Assembly: GCF_007830455.1 (NCBI RefSeq)
Contig: NZ_VLLB01000004.1
Span: 372,001-436,000, forward strand
Reading direction: 5' to 3'
DNA: 64,000 nt
From: Pseudoduganella lurida
Lineage (GTDB): Bacteria > Pseudomonadota > Gammaproteobacteria > Burkholderiales > Burkholderiaceae_D
Positions 6,344-15,854 of this stretch are shown here, piece by piece. Position 1 is the stretch's first letter, and every line of letters begins with the position of its first letter. The notes under the pieces were generated by a model, which was given only the letters and a program-made list of their open reading frames with translations, made no database searches and was not told the origin of the DNA. Position numbers and translations under genes: made by a program.

Positions 6344-8299
6344 TCAGGCGCCCAGCCGCAGCTGCAGGCCGGTGCTGGTGTAGGTCGGCGTGACGGTGTG
6401 GCCGTCGACGGTGATGGTGTCGAAGCGGCCCTTGAAACTGGCGGCGCTGATGACGGTCAGCGTGGTGCCGGCCGCCGGCTTGTAGCCGTCCTGGAACTTG
6501 ATGCGCAGCGTGCCGCCGCCGACGGTCGCGGCGCCGGCCACCGTCAGGCGGCCCTGTTCGGTGGCGCCGAGGCGCAGCTCCAGCGTGCCGCCAAGCAGCT
6601 GCGTGTATTTGCCGCCGATGGCCAGCGCGGCCGGTGCGTTGCTGATCACAGTGCCGGCGGCGGTGACGTAGACATCGCCCGTGCCGAACGCCGTGGCCGA
6701 CAGCGCTTCCAGCGTGCCCCCTTCGACCTGCGTACCGCCCGTCCAGCCGTTCTTGCCGCCCAGCTTCAACGCGCCCGTGCCCTGCTTGACCAGCTTGCCG
6801 GTGCCGGTGATGTCGTTGCGCCAGCGGTCGGCTGCGCTGAAGCCGCCCTTCGTCGCATCCATGTTCAGCACCACGTTGCCGGTGAAGACGCCGTAGCCTT
6901 CCGCCGCCGCGAACAGGTTCAGGCGGCCCCAGCCTTCCGCATCGTCCAGCACCGGATAGCCGGAAGCGATCGCGGTGGTCTTCAGCACCACGCGGCGCTG
7001 CGCATCGCTCAGGTACGGCAGGCGCGTTTCCAGCAGCACTTCGGCGTCCTTCGGCACCACGGCCGGTGCATTGGCGGCGGCGATCTGCGGCAGGCCGTAG
7101 GTCATGCGGCGGATGTAGTTGGCCTTGCTGGTGGCGTAGTCGGCGAAGCGGTCGTTGGCCGGCGTGCCGGACACGGCAAACGCGGGGAACGTGGCCGTCG
7201 TCGTGTTCGTCAGTTTCATCAGCGTGGTGTGAGCCTGCGTGACGGCGGCCGCACGCGTGGCGGTGCTGGCGGCCAGCAGGTTGGCGGCAGCCACCGCCTG
7301 GGCCTGCACGCGGCCGCTGATCACGTCCAGCGGCGAGTGCATGCCTGCCAGGATGCGGCTCTCGCCCAGCTCCAGGCCGCGGCCGACGAGTTCCTGGTAG
7401 CGCTCCGGCAGCACGTAGGCCATGGCGACGGCATTACGGGTGGCTTCGGCGGAGTGGCCGCTGGTGAAGCCGCCGTCCGTGCCCGGCGTGGTGCTCTTGG
7501 CCGGTTCCAGCTGCGGCACCACCTTCACGGCCGTGCTCCAGCGGAATGGCCGCGCGTACTTGTAGAAGCGCTTGGCCGGTTCCGTCGAGCCGTTGTTGCC
7601 CATCGAGTTGACCAGGTCGACGACCTTGCCGAAATCGGCATTGGCATCGCCGCCCACGCCGTTGTTGTTGCCGGCGTCGTCGTACTTGACGGTGGTGGCA
7701 TTGGCCGGCACGTCGTTGATCGTGGTCGTGGCACGCGAGGCCGCGCGCCAGGCACTCGTCAGCGGACCCATGCCTTCGGTCACGCTGTAGCCCTTGCTGC
7801 GGCGGTCGTCCAGGTAGGCCAGCTGCGCCTGCTCCGCGGTGCGGCTGGCGGTGGCCTTCACCACGTAATCGATATTGGCATTGTGGACGGCCGCGTTGAC
7901 GATCGTGCCGCCCGGCGTGCCGTCATTGGGCACGCCGGTCCAGGCCGACTTCACGACGGCCGGAAAGCCATCCACGGCCGGTGCCGGGGAGTCGGCATCG
8001 ACCAGCTCCGTCAGCGGCTTCCAGATCGCCAGCATGCCGCCCAGCACGCGCACGCCGGCATTCGTCGTCAACGTCGCGTAGCGGGCATCGCCGCGCTGGT
8101 TGGTCGCCGCGGTGTCCACGAAGGCCGTCGCCGTCGGTACCGGTGCCGTATCGGCCGCGCCCTGGTCGGCCGGCGCCGCCGGGATCACGACCGCCACGTC
8201 GTCATTGTCGTGATCGGAACCGCCGCATGCCGCCAGGGCAAGCATGGCACCGATGGCGATGGCGAGAGGAAGACGGCGCAGCTGGCTGGCGTGATGCAT
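6344..8299 (-). CDS. Secreted PAP2-type acid phosphatase with PATR repeat
   Basis: About 651 residues. A lipoprotein signal (LALAACGGS) leads to an acid-rich linker and then a class A acid phosphatase / PAP2 domain. The three catalytic signatures are intact: KRFYKYARP (K-x6-RP), GFTSGHSAEAT (SGH), and SRILAGMHSPLD (SR-x5-H-x3-D). The C-terminal 200 residues (GTGALKLGGKNGWTGGTQVEGGTLEA) match the autotransporter-associated PATR beta-helix repeat, but no outer-membrane barrel follows, so it is probably surface-tethered rather than autotransported. The start at 8299 gives the signal peptide directly with AAGGG upstream. It is divergent from a DUF4382 lipoprotein. The substrate is probably an extracellular phosphomonoester or lipid phosphate. 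Confidence 0.85.
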   Translation of the reverse strand: MHHASQLRRLPLAIAIGAMLALAACGGSDHDNDDVAVVIPAAPADQGAADTAPVPTATAFVDTAATNQRGDARYATLTTNAGVRVLGGMLAIWKPLTELVDADSPAPAVDGFPAVVKSAWTGVPNDGTPGGTIVNAAVHNANIDYVVKATASRTAEQAQLAYLDDRRSKGYSVTEGMGPLTSAWRAASRATTTINDVPANATTVKYDDAGNNNGVGGDANADFGKVVDLVNSMGNNGSTEPAKRFYKYARPFRWSTAVKVVPQLEPAKSTTPGTDGGFTSGHSAEATRNAVAMAYVLPERYQELVGRGLELGESRILAGMHSPLDVISGRVQAQAVAAANLLAASTATRAAAVTQAHTTLMKLTNTTTATFPAFAVSGTPANDRFADYATSKANYIRRMTYGLPQIAAANAPAVVPKDAEVLLETRLPYLSDAQRRVVLKTTAIASGYPVLDDAEGWGRLNLFAAAEGYGVFTGNVVLNMDATKGGFSAADRWRNDITGTGKLVKQGTGALKLGGKNGWTGGTQVEGGTLEALSATAFGTGDVYVTAAGTVISNAPAALAIGGKYTQLLGGTLELRLGATEQGRLTVAGAATVGGGTLRIKFQDGYKPAAGTTLTVISAASFKGRFDTITVDGHTVTPTYTSTGLQLRLGA

Positions 8300-8353
8300 G
8301 TGAAACCCTTCTGTTGGATGGTGGAACGAAAAATTGAGGGCATCATAGGGAGC

Positions 8354-8385
8354 GACTGTGACGGCTTGATGACGCCGCCTTGTCA
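8354..8385 (-). promoter_or_regulatory. Weak PHO-box-like direct repeats
   Basis: Read on the minus strand, three 11-nt units beginning CTGACAA, GCGTCAT and CCGTCAC follow one another 55-86 bp upstream of the acid phosphatase start. PhoB sites are CTGTCAT-like heptamers repeated every 11 bp. Each unit matches only partly, so this is tentative. Confidence 0.25.
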
Positions 8386-8590
8386 GCTTTGCACAACACT
8401 CCCCTGCGCCGCCCCGCCTCTCTCCTCCCTGCGGCCGACCGCCATTCAGCAATTTCGTAATTCACTTCAAAAAGATCGCAACGATCTGGCCGGACCAATT
8501 TCCCTAAGATGGGCCTGCTGTACGAAATATTTAAAGAACATCGATCGTACGCCATCGCCACGGGGCGAAAAACAAAAATCAGGAGACGAC

Positions 8591-9841
8591 ATGAACCAAC
8601 CGATCGACCAGCGGTGCCGCTGGCTTGCATGCACCATTGCGTCCGCCGTTTTGCTGAGCGCCTGCGGCGGCGGCGATGACGACGATCCGCCAGCGCAGGA
8701 AGCCGCCCGCGGCACCGTGCTCGCCAAGCTGCAAACGGGCGCTAACGCCTGCGGCCTCGACGCCGTCAACGTCACCGTCAGCAAACTGCGCCTGAACACC
8801 AGCGCCAACGCAGCCACCGGCGACAGCGGCTGGGTGGACCTGGCCCTCGCGCCGGCGCAACGCATCAACCTGATCGACGCCGCCACGGTGCCGGGCGGCG
8901 CCACCACCGACCTGGGCGAAGTCTCGCTCCCCGCCGGCATCTACACGCAGGCGCGGCTGGTGCTCGATGCGGCCGGCAGCACGGTGCGGGTCGCCGGTGC
9001 CGCGGCCGACACCGCGCTGACGACCGATGCGTCACTCGGCAGCGACGGCATCCGCGTGCCGGTGGACGTGAAGGTGGACAGCGCCGGCAAGGCCACGCTG
9101 GTGGTGGACTTCAACGGCTGCGGGTCGATCCAGCGCCGCGGTAGCGCTTATGTACTGAAGCCACGCGCGGCTGCCGTACAGCCCACGCTGAACGGCATCG
9201 CCGGCTTCATCGACAAGGCCGCGCTGGCCAGCGGCATCGTCATCACGGCGCAGCAGAACGGCGGCATCTTCGCCACCGCCGTGCCGCATCCGACGACCGG
9301 CGAATTCCTGCTGCCACGCCTGCCGGCCAACAAATACGATGTGGTGATCCAGGGCCGCGGCCGCGCCACCGCGGTGATCGGCGCCGTGCCGGTGGAGGCG
9401 GCCGCCATCGTGGCCATCGCCACCGCTGCCGCACCGATCGCGCCGGCCACCAGCGCCACCGCCACCGTCAGCGGGCAGGTCAGCTACGCCGCCGGCAAGG
9501 CCGCGCCGGACAGCGGCACCTGGGTGCAGGCCGCGCAGACCATCGCCGCCAGCATCAACGTGGGCAATCTGGCGACTCCCGTCACCTACCGCCTCCAGCC
9601 GGTGGACCTGGCCAGCGGCGCCTACACGCTGCCCGACCTGCCGCGCGCCTCGATCCAGTACGCGCTGTACAAGCCGGCCCTGCCGCTGGCGCTGGCCAAC
9701 GCCACCACGAGCCTGGGCAACGGCCGCTATCGCATCGATGCGGTGGCCGCCGGCTACTCGAACACGGCCAGCACGGCATCGACGAGCGTGGACATCAATG
9801 CCACCAGCCCGGCCGGCATCAACATCGTGCTGACCCAGTAG
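8591..9841 (+). CDS. DUF4382-family lipoprotein
   Basis: A 416-residue lipoprotein (signal ending VLLSACGGGDDDD) whose N-terminal half fits the DUF4382 pattern: a beta-rich domain with VNVTVSKLRLN, LINLIDAAT-like strands and EVSLPAGIYTQARLVLD. The C-terminal half is an Ala/Thr-rich beta-sandwich resembling carboxypeptidase regulatory domains. The ATG at 8591 has AGGAGACGAC immediately upstream. No enzyme motif is visible; such proteins are envelope-associated and of unknown role. It is followed 37 bp later by a large TonB-dependent receptor with a similar ribosome site, so the two probably form an operon. Confidence 0.75.
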   Translation: MNQPIDQRCRWLACTIASAVLLSACGGGDDDDPPAQEAARGTVLAKLQTGANACGLDAVNVTVSKLRLNTSANAATGDSGWVDLALAPAQRINLIDAATVPGGATTDLGEVSLPAGIYTQARLVLDAAGSTVRVAGAAADTALTTDASLGSDGIRVPVDVKVDSAGKATLVVDFNGCGSIQRRGSAYVLKPRAAAVQPTLNGIAGFIDKAALASGIVITAQQNGGIFATAVPHPTTGEFLLPRLPANKYDVVIQGRGRATAVIGAVPVEAAAIVAIATAAAPIAPATSATATVSGQVSYAAGKAAPDSGTWVQAAQTIAASINVGNLATPVTYRLQPVDLASGAYTLPDLPRASIQYALYKPALPLALANATTSLGNGRYRIDAVAAGYSNTASTASTSVDINATSPAGINIVLTQ

Positions 9842-9878
9842 AGCGCTGCAAAAATCAAAATAATCGGAGACGACAATC

Positions 9879-12800
9879 ATGCAGAACACAAAGTACGACA
9901 TGCGTCCGAGGCCGCTCAGCTTCGCGGTCTCGATGGCGCTGGCCGCGCTGGTGACGGGCAATGCCGCGCTGGCACAGGAGCCGGCACCGGCCGGCGATGC
10001 ACCACAGGGGCCGGTGACCACGGTGACCGTGTCCGCCACGCGCGTATCGGCCCAGTCGAGCATCGACCGCAAGAAGAACGCCGCCACCGCGATGGATTCG
10101 ATCGTGGCCGAAGACGTGGGCGCCCTGCCCGACCGGAACGTGGGCGAGGCCATCTCGCGCATGGCCGGCATCGCACTCGACCGCGGCGACTACGGCGAAG
10201 GCGTGAGCGTGGCCGTGCGCGGCAACTCGGCGGACCTCACGCGCGTGGAACTGGATGGCCAGGCCGTGCAGTCAGCCGGCGGCGCGGACATGGGCGGCAA
10301 CAGCGGCGCCAGCGGCCGCGCCGTCGAATTCCGCCAGCTGTCCTCGGACCTGATCAAGAGCGTCGACGTGGTGAAGGGCTCCACGGCCGACATGACGGAA
10401 GGATCCCTTGGCGGCGGCATCATCATCAAGACCCGCACCGGCCTCGATTTCAAGAAGCCGTTCGTGTCCGTGCGCGTGGCCGGCTCGCAGGGTTCGCTGA
10501 ACAAGAAGTGGGAACCGGATGCCAACCTGATCCTGGCGAACAAATACCTGGACGGCCGGCTGGGCCTGATCCTGAACGCCTCCAGCACCACGCTGGCCAA
10601 CGAATCGCACTCGGTGCAGAACGCCTTCAGCGGCCTGCAGGGCTACTACCGCGTGGCCGACTTCGACAACTCGCCGGAAAAAACGTTTACTTTCCAGCCG
10701 CAGACGCTGAACCTGGCCGATGCCAGCGCCACGCAGCCGATGCTGCAGACACCGCTGCTCTCGGGCGGCTTCCTGACGGCGGCCAGCCCGCAATCGGTGC
10801 TGACGCAATCGGCCGCCGCGCAGACGAAGGCCGCCTGCTACGCGGCCTTCCCGGACCTGACGACGGCGCAGCGCAACAACATCGCCACGGCCAACCTGAA
10901 CGCGGCGCTGGCGCAGCGCGGCAACGAGCTGGCCACCTGCCTGAACCAGTGGAACGACTACACGCCGTCGAACGTGCGCTACTTCGTCAAGCGCGAGATC
11001 GACCGCCGCCAGAACCTGGACCTGCGCGCCGACTTCAAGGTGAACAACCAGCTGACCGTCTACGCGAAGGGCAGCTACAACCGCCGCCGCGACGACCTCT
11101 CGCAGCTCACCTACACGCTGGGCAACGTGCTCACGAATACGGGCACGACGATCGGCCCGAACTACACGGGCCCCACGTACACGGACAACACCGCCACGGG
11201 CGTGCGCAATGCGGTGCCGGGCTCGGGCTACTACGCCTACGACTATCCCACCCCGCGCAGCAACGGCTATCCGCTGGCGAACACGGTGGTCAACATCGTG
11301 CCCGGCTCGATCGTCACGGATGCGAACCACCACCTGACGTCGTACACGATCAGCGACGGCCAGGCCACCACCGACCAGCTGCACGACATCGCCTACGTGA
11401 CGGCGAAGTACCTGCAGCTGGGCGGCACGTACAAGAACGACGGCCTGACCGCCGAGTTCTTCGTGGGCGACGCGCAGTCCGACTTCCGCCGCGCCCAGAA
11501 GCGCATCAGCTTCACCAACTTCTTCGGCGCCACGCAGATGGCCGTGCTGCCGAACGGCCTGTGGAGCTACAGCTTCCCGACCGGGAATTTCAACCAGGCC
11601 GATCCCGCGCAATACGTGAAGCTGTTCCCCGCCACGTCCAACGCCAGCGCGCAGCCGCTCGGTCCGCTGAACACCCGCTACGTGCCGGCCTACACGGCGG
11701 CGCAGCAGCCGCTGGTGAGTTCGAGCTCGCCCCGCACGGAAGCGTTCTGGAATCCGCAGATCCGCGAGAGCGAGGAAAAAACCGCGAAGCTGGACGTGAG
11801 CTACGTGGCACCGGAGTGGATGCCGTTCTTCAAGCGCTTCAAGGCCGGCTTCAACTTCCGCGACAACAGCGTGAACAACTGGAACCCCGGCGATGGCAAC
11901 AGTGCCGGCATCGTCATGCAGGCCGCCGTGGGCACCTACGGCCAGCCGGGTTACCAGGCGCCTGTCGTCATTCCCACGCCGATTGCACGCGCCGTGGTGC
12001 AGGCCTGCCAGGACACGCCCGGCTCGCTGGGCCCGGGCGGCAAGCCCTGCCAGTACGGCTACACGCCGGTGGCCGATCCGCGCCTGGGCCTGAACAGCAC
12101 GGTGCAGCTGACGCCGCAGCAGTGGCAAAGCCTGATCGGCCAGGTGCTGCAGGGCCAGGCCACGCCCACGCAGTTCTTCAGCGGCGCCAAGGGCCGCTCG
12201 GACGGCATGCTGGACAACTGGACCCAGATCAACGTGGAAAAGGCGTTCTCGCTGCTCGGCGTCCCGAACAACAACTACGACTGCGTGAAGACGTGTACGG
12301 CCACGGACGGCAAGATCTACGAACAGCCGGTGCAGCGCCTGAACGAACGCACCAAGGCGCTGTACCTGATGGGCGACTTCGGCATCGACCACATTCCGTT
12401 CACGAAGATCGCCTTCCCGTTCGACTGGGAGCTGGAAGGCAACCTGGGGTACCGCTACGTGCGCACGGATGTCAACGGCACCGGCATGATGACGCTCACG
12501 TCGATCGCCAGGACGGCCTCGTACGATCCGCTCGATCCGGCCAAGGCCGGCGGCACGATCACGAACTCCTACGTGCGCAACACGGCGATCAATGCCAGCA
12601 CGACGGACTTCCTGCCGATCTATAACCTGGCGCTGTGGGCGATCCCGGACCAGCTGGTGGTGCGCTACAACCATGCGAAGACGGTGGCGCGTCCACCCAT
12701 CACGCAGCTGATCGCCTCGGGCACCTGCACGTACGACGAAACGCGACTGGACAGCGGCGAAGGCGCGCAGCGCTGCAGCGGCACGCTCGGCAATCCTGGG

Positions 12801-13598
12801 CTGCAGGCGCAACGCAACGTGAACCAGAACCTGAGCGTCGAGTACTACCCGAACCGCGACACGATGTTCTCGGTGGCCGTCTTCAAGCAGAAAGGCATCG
12901 TGGGACCGGCCATCAGCCAGGGCGTCAACAATATCCCCCTGTTCTCCGGCTCGTCGCTGATCGATCCCGCCACCGGCGTGGACCTGTCTTCGCTGCCCTT
13001 CGACTACTCGATGTGGATGAACGGCGCGGCCACCACGCGCAAGGGCCTGGAACTCGCCGCCAAGTCCGCGTTCACCTTCCTGCCCTGGAACCTGCGCTAT
13101 ACGGGCTTCGATGCCAACGTGACGAAGCTGCGCTCGATCACCACCACGCAGAACGCGGTGGACCTGCTGACCGGCACGCCGCTGCCGCCGCAGCGCGAGT
13201 CGAAGTACTCGTACAACTGGGCGGTCTGGTATGACGACGGCAAGTTCTCGGCGCGCGTGGCCGTGCAGGCGGTGGCTTCCTACTTCACCTGCATCGCCGG
13301 CTGCACGCAGCAGGCCGCGATCCAGAACTACCCCGCCGTGAGCCTGACCTCGACGAAGTTCCCGTACAACCCGGGCTCGCCGAACTTCAAGGACGGCACG
13401 CGCTTCATCGACGGCAAGGTGGCCTACAAATGGCGCCCGAACATCGAGTTCTTCCTGGAAGGGCGCAACCTGAACAACTCGACCACCACCAACAGCCAGG
13501 GCGGCTACACGCCGTTCGCCGACGGCACGCCGAACCTGCTGGACTACGCGTATGCCGGCCGCCGGATCATGGTGGGGGTGAACTTCCGCAACCTGTGA
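9879..13598 (+). CDS. TonB-dependent receptor (large, carbohydrate-type)
   Basis: A 1,239-residue outer-membrane receptor. A signal peptide (VSMALAALVTGNAALA) is followed by the plug domain: VTVSATRVSAQSSID, then ALPDRNVGEAISRMAGIALD, VAVRGN and VDVVKGSTADMTEGSLGGGI. A long 22-strand barrel follows, ending GRRIMVGVNFRNL with an aromatic near the C terminus. The plug resembles the Xanthomonas/Caulobacter-type receptors for carbohydrates or other large substrates more than siderophore receptors. Energy-coupled import through TonB-ExbB-ExbD is the family function. It follows the DUF4382 lipoprotein and ends at a strong terminator. The substrate cannot be read from the sequence. Confidence 0.88.
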   Translation: MQNTKYDMRPRPLSFAVSMALAALVTGNAALAQEPAPAGDAPQGPVTTVTVSATRVSAQSSIDRKKNAATAMDSIVAEDVGALPDRNVGEAISRMAGIALDRGDYGEGVSVAVRGNSADLTRVELDGQAVQSAGGADMGGNSGASGRAVEFRQLSSDLIKSVDVVKGSTADMTEGSLGGGIIIKTRTGLDFKKPFVSVRVAGSQGSLNKKWEPDANLILANKYLDGRLGLILNASSTTLANESHSVQNAFSGLQGYYRVADFDNSPEKTFTFQPQTLNLADASATQPMLQTPLLSGGFLTAASPQSVLTQSAAAQTKAACYAAFPDLTTAQRNNIATANLNAALAQRGNELATCLNQWNDYTPSNVRYFVKREIDRRQNLDLRADFKVNNQLTVYAKGSYNRRRDDLSQLTYTLGNVLTNTGTTIGPNYTGPTYTDNTATGVRNAVPGSGYYAYDYPTPRSNGYPLANTVVNIVPGSIVTDANHHLTSYTISDGQATTDQLHDIAYVTAKYLQLGGTYKNDGLTAEFFVGDAQSDFRRAQKRISFTNFFGATQMAVLPNGLWSYSFPTGNFNQADPAQYVKLFPATSNASAQPLGPLNTRYVPAYTAAQQPLVSSSSPRTEAFWNPQIRESEEKTAKLDVSYVAPEWMPFFKRFKAGFNFRDNSVNNWNPGDGNSAGIVMQAAVGTYGQPGYQAPVVIPTPIARAVVQACQDTPGSLGPGGKPCQYGYTPVADPRLGLNSTVQLTPQQWQSLIGQVLQGQATPTQFFSGAKGRSDGMLDNWTQINVEKAFSLLGVPNNNYDCVKTCTATDGKIYEQPVQRLNERTKALYLMGDFGIDHIPFTKIAFPFDWELEGNLGYRYVRTDVNGTGMMTLTSIARTASYDPLDPAKAGGTITNSYVRNTAINASTTDFLPIYNLALWAIPDQLVVRYNHAKTVARPPITQLIASGTCTYDETRLDSGEGAQRCSGTLGNPGLQAQRNVNQNLSVEYYPNRDTMFSVAVFKQKGIVGPAISQGVNNIPLFSGSSLIDPATGVDLSSLPFDYSMWMNGAATTRKGLELAAKSAFTFLPWNLRYTGFDANVTKLRSITTTQNAVDLLTGTPLPPQRESKYSYNWAVWYDDGKFSARVAVQAVASYFTCIAGCTQQAAIQNYPAVSLTSTKFPYNPGSPNFKDGTRFIDGKVAYKWRPNIEFFLEGRNLNNSTTTNSQGGYTPFADGTPNLLDYAYAGRRIMVGVNFRNL

Positions 13599-13651
13599 TG
13601 CACTCGCCGGCCTGGCGCGCTGCGCGGTGTGCCTGGATGGCGGGTGTTTTT

Positions 13652-13685
13652 GGTGGAGCGGGCCTGGCCTGCTCCACCTTTTTTT
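13652..13685 (+). terminator. Intrinsic terminator after the TonB-dependent receptor
   Basis: GGTGGAGC (13652-13659) pairs perfectly with GCTCCACC (13671-13678), followed by seven T residues. It lies 54 bp after the receptor stop codon. Confidence 0.85.
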
Positions 13686-13718
13686 CGTCCGTCATGATTG
13701 ACTACTTCGTTGCGGCCG

Positions 13719-14420
13719 TCAGGCAGCCTGCTCCGCCCTCTTTGCATCCAGCCCGGCCTGGTATTCGCGCAACAGCGCCACCCGTTTCGGCCGGAAGCTG
13801 CTCCCCGCCAGCGCTACCGCGGTAATGCGGTCGGCACGAAACATCCGGAAGTCTTCGCGCAGGCAGCAGCGCGCCAGCACCACCAGCAGCCGGTCCAGGT
13901 AGACGATCGCCAGTGGCCAGATCGTCCGGCTGGTAACCGCGCCCTCCCGGTCCTTGTAGCCGATCTCCAGCGCCTCTTCGCGCCAGCACGCCGTGCGGAT
14001 CATCGCCATGTCCGGCAGCGGCGGGTAGCGCTCGTAGAAGTGATGCACCTGCGAGACTGCATGCAGCAGATGCTGCTGGCTCAGTGAAGGCAGCGTGGCG
14101 GCCACCTTGCCCAGCACGGCATTGGCCGCGGCGGTCAATGCCGGGTCGCCCATGTGCTTTACTTCGGCCAGTCCCAGCATCAGCGCTTCGATTTCCATGC
14201 GGGTGAAAGTTTGCGGCGGCAGCGTGCCGTCTTCGATCAGCGTGTAGCCGTAACCGCGCTCGCCGCCGATCTCGGCGCCACTGGCGCGCAGGCTGTCGAT
14301 ATCGCGGTAGGTGGAACGGACGGACACGCCCGTTTCGGAGGCCAGCTGCGCCGCGGTGACGGGTGCGGGCAGGCTGCGCAGCGCCTGGAGCAGGCGGAAT
14401 AAACGGTCGGAGCGGGACAT
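13719..14420 (-). CDS. YafY/WYL-type transcriptional regulator
   Basis: A 233-residue regulator with an N-terminal winged HTH of the HTH_11 type (LLQALRSLPAPVTAAQLASE, then VSVRSTYRDIDSLRASGAEI) and a C-terminal WYL-like ligand-sensing domain (IGYKDREGAVTSRTIWPLAI, containing the IWPLAIVY core that replaces WYL). Such YafY-like proteins usually control an adjacent divergently transcribed gene. Here that is a VOC-family gene 83 bp away. The ATG at 14420 begins MSRSDRLFRLLQ, the usual family start. The effector is unknown. Confidence 0.85.
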   Translation of the reverse strand: MSRSDRLFRLLQALRSLPAPVTAAQLASETGVSVRSTYRDIDSLRASGAEIGGERGYGYTLIEDGTLPPQTFTRMEIEALMLGLAEVKHMGDPALTAAANAVLGKVAATLPSLSQQHLLHAVSQVHHFYERYPPLPDMAMIRTACWREEALEIGYKDREGAVTSRTIWPLAIVYLDRLLVVLARCCLREDFRMFRADRITAVALAGSSFRPKRVALLREYQAGLDAKRAEQAA

Positions 14421-14503
14421 CGGCAACTGACAAAAACTGGCAGGAGGGATGGCTATCATAGCACCGCGGTCGAGCACCGCCACCATTCAACCAAGGAGCC
14501 ACG

Positions 14504-14926
14504 ATGTCCATTCAAACCGTTACCCACCTCAATTTCCGCGGCCAGGCCCGCGCCGCACTGGCGTTCTACCAGCGCGTCTTCGGCGGCGACGTCACCGTTG
14601 TCACCTATGGCGATTTCGGCCGGGCCGAGCGTCCGGAGGAGGCGGACCAGGTCATCTGGGGCCAGGTCGCGGCCGACAATGGCTTTCGCGTCATGGCCTA
14701 TGACGTACCGGCGGCCATGCCCTATCACGCGGGCGAGAACGCGTTCTTTGTTTCGGTGCGTGGCGATGCCGAGGAGGAGATCCGCGCGCTGTGGGACAAG
14801 CTGTCCGAAGGCGGCACGGTTGTCCACGCGCTGGCACCGTCACAGTGGTCGCCGCTGTACGGCATGCTGAAAGACCAGTTCGGCGTGATGTGGGTGCTGG
14901 ATGTGGCGGCGCCCTATCGCGGCTGA
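14504..14926 (+). CDS. VOC-family protein (PhnB-like)
   Basis: A 140-residue glyoxalase/bleomycin-resistance fold protein of the PhnB/YdcG-like subgroup. Hallmarks are VTHLNFRGQARAALAFYQRV at the start, HAGENAFFVSVRGD in the middle, and APSQWSPLYGMLKDQFGVMW at the C terminus. AAGGAG lies 8 bp before the ATG. The gene is divergent from the YafY-type regulator, a pairing seen widely in proteobacteria, so it is probably its target. The reaction is unknown; a detoxification or isomerase role is possible. Confidence 0.85.
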   Translation: MSIQTVTHLNFRGQARAALAFYQRVFGGDVTVVTYGDFGRAERPEEADQVIWGQVAADNGFRVMAYDVPAAMPYHAGENAFFVSVRGDAEEEIRALWDKLSEGGTVVHALAPSQWSPLYGMLKDQFGVMWVLDVAAPYRG

Positions 14927-14939
14927 TACGCCGCCGTCC

Positions 14940-15587
14940 TTACACCTGACCGCTCGCGGCGGCGCGCTCCAGGGCATCCACATCGCCACCGCGGATGAGT
15001 TCCAGGTGCTCGGTGATCCACGCCACCGGGCGGTCCCACCACGCGATGGCAAGCAGGCGCTGCACGGTCGCGGCATCGAAGCGCTCGCGCAGCACGCCGG
15101 CCGGATTGCCGCCCACGATCGCATAGGGCGGCACATCGGCCGTGACCACCGAGCGGGCCGCGATGATGGCGCCATCGCCGATGCGCACGCCCGGCATGAC
15201 CAGCGCATCGTAGCCGATCCACACGTCGTTGCCGATCACGGTGTCGCCCTTGTACGGCAGCTCGCCCGCCTGCGGCAGCGCCTTCTCCCAGCCGTTCCCG
15301 AAGATGAAGAACGGGTACGTGGAGATGCCGCCCGTCTGGTGGTTCGCGCCGTTCATGATGAACTTCACGCCGCGCGCGATGGCGCAGAACCGGCCGATGC
15401 GCAGCCAGTCGCCCACGAAATCGAAGTGGTACAGCACGTTGTTTTCGAAGTTGCGGACGCCGTCCGGATCGTCGTAATAGGTGTAGTCGCCGACCTCGAT
15501 GTTCGGGCGCGTGACGATGTTCTTCAGGAAGCACACCTGCTCGAAGGCGGGCATGGGGTGGATGGTCTGTGGGTCGGGTCCGTGCAT
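14940..15587 (-). CDS. CatB/Vat-family O-acetyltransferase
   Basis: A 215-residue left-handed beta-helix acetyltransferase of the xenobiotic acyltransferase family. Hexapeptide repeats occur as [20 protein letters not shown] and [20 protein letters not shown], and the catalytic histidine lies in NGANHQTGG. The order of motifs (HQTGG, then WIGYDA, then [11 protein letters not shown]) is that of CatB-type chloramphenicol and Vat streptogramin acetyltransferases. Many environmental members are not resistance enzymes, so the drug specificity is not claimed. It is convergent with the VOC gene 13 bp away. Confidence 0.85.
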   Translation of the reverse strand: MHGPDPQTIHPMPAFEQVCFLKNIVTRPNIEVGDYTYYDDPDGVRNFENNVLYHFDFVGDWLRIGRFCAIARGVKFIMNGANHQTGGISTYPFFIFGNGWEKALPQAGELPYKGDTVIGNDVWIGYDALVMPGVRIGDGAIIAARSVVTADVPPYAIVGGNPAGVLRERFDAATVQRLLAIAWWDRPVAWITEHLELIRGGDVDALERAAASGQV

Positions 15588-15624
15588 GGGGTCTCGAATC
15601 GAGCGGGGTTATCGAATGCCAGGG

Positions 15625-15777
15625 TTATTTCGCTGGCGGCGCTGGAGTGGTTGCTGGCGCGGGCGGCGGTGGCGTCAGCGCCGCCTCGACCTGCCGCCGG
15701 GCGGCTTCGGCGATCGGCTCCCGCACGGGGGGGGTGAAAAAGCAGCACCAACGCTCAATTTGTTGAGCAGGTATCAT
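15625..15777 (-). CDS. Possible small protein, unknown
   Basis: A 50-codon frame from ATG at 15777 to TAA at 15625. It starts MIPAQQIERWCCFF, continues REPIAEAARRQVEAAL and ends in a Pro/Ala-rich tail. Codons in the second half favour G/C at position three as in genuine genes here, but there is no good ribosome site and no family that I recognise. It fills an otherwise empty gap upstream of the acetyltransferase gene on the same strand. Confidence 0.3.
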   Translation of the reverse strand: MIPAQQIERWCCFFTPPVREPIAEAARRQVEAALTPPPPAPATTPAPPAK

Positions 15778-15854
15778 CGTGCGACGATGCTAAGCTCGTT
15801 CCCCATGCCGCAGGCGGGTCCGCCCGCGCGGCCGTGCCTCAACAGGAAGATTAC

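Noticed and set aside
6398-9841. An 1,147-codon plus-strand frame opposite the acid phosphatase gene
   Set aside because: Only the last 416 codons (from 8591) are a real lipoprotein; the rest is antisense to the phosphatase and has no protein character.
10272-12812. A long minus-strand frame opposite the large TonB-dependent receptor
   Set aside because: Rich in Arg, His, Gly and Val with no domain; it is a high-GC antisense shadow of a gene with full receptor motifs.
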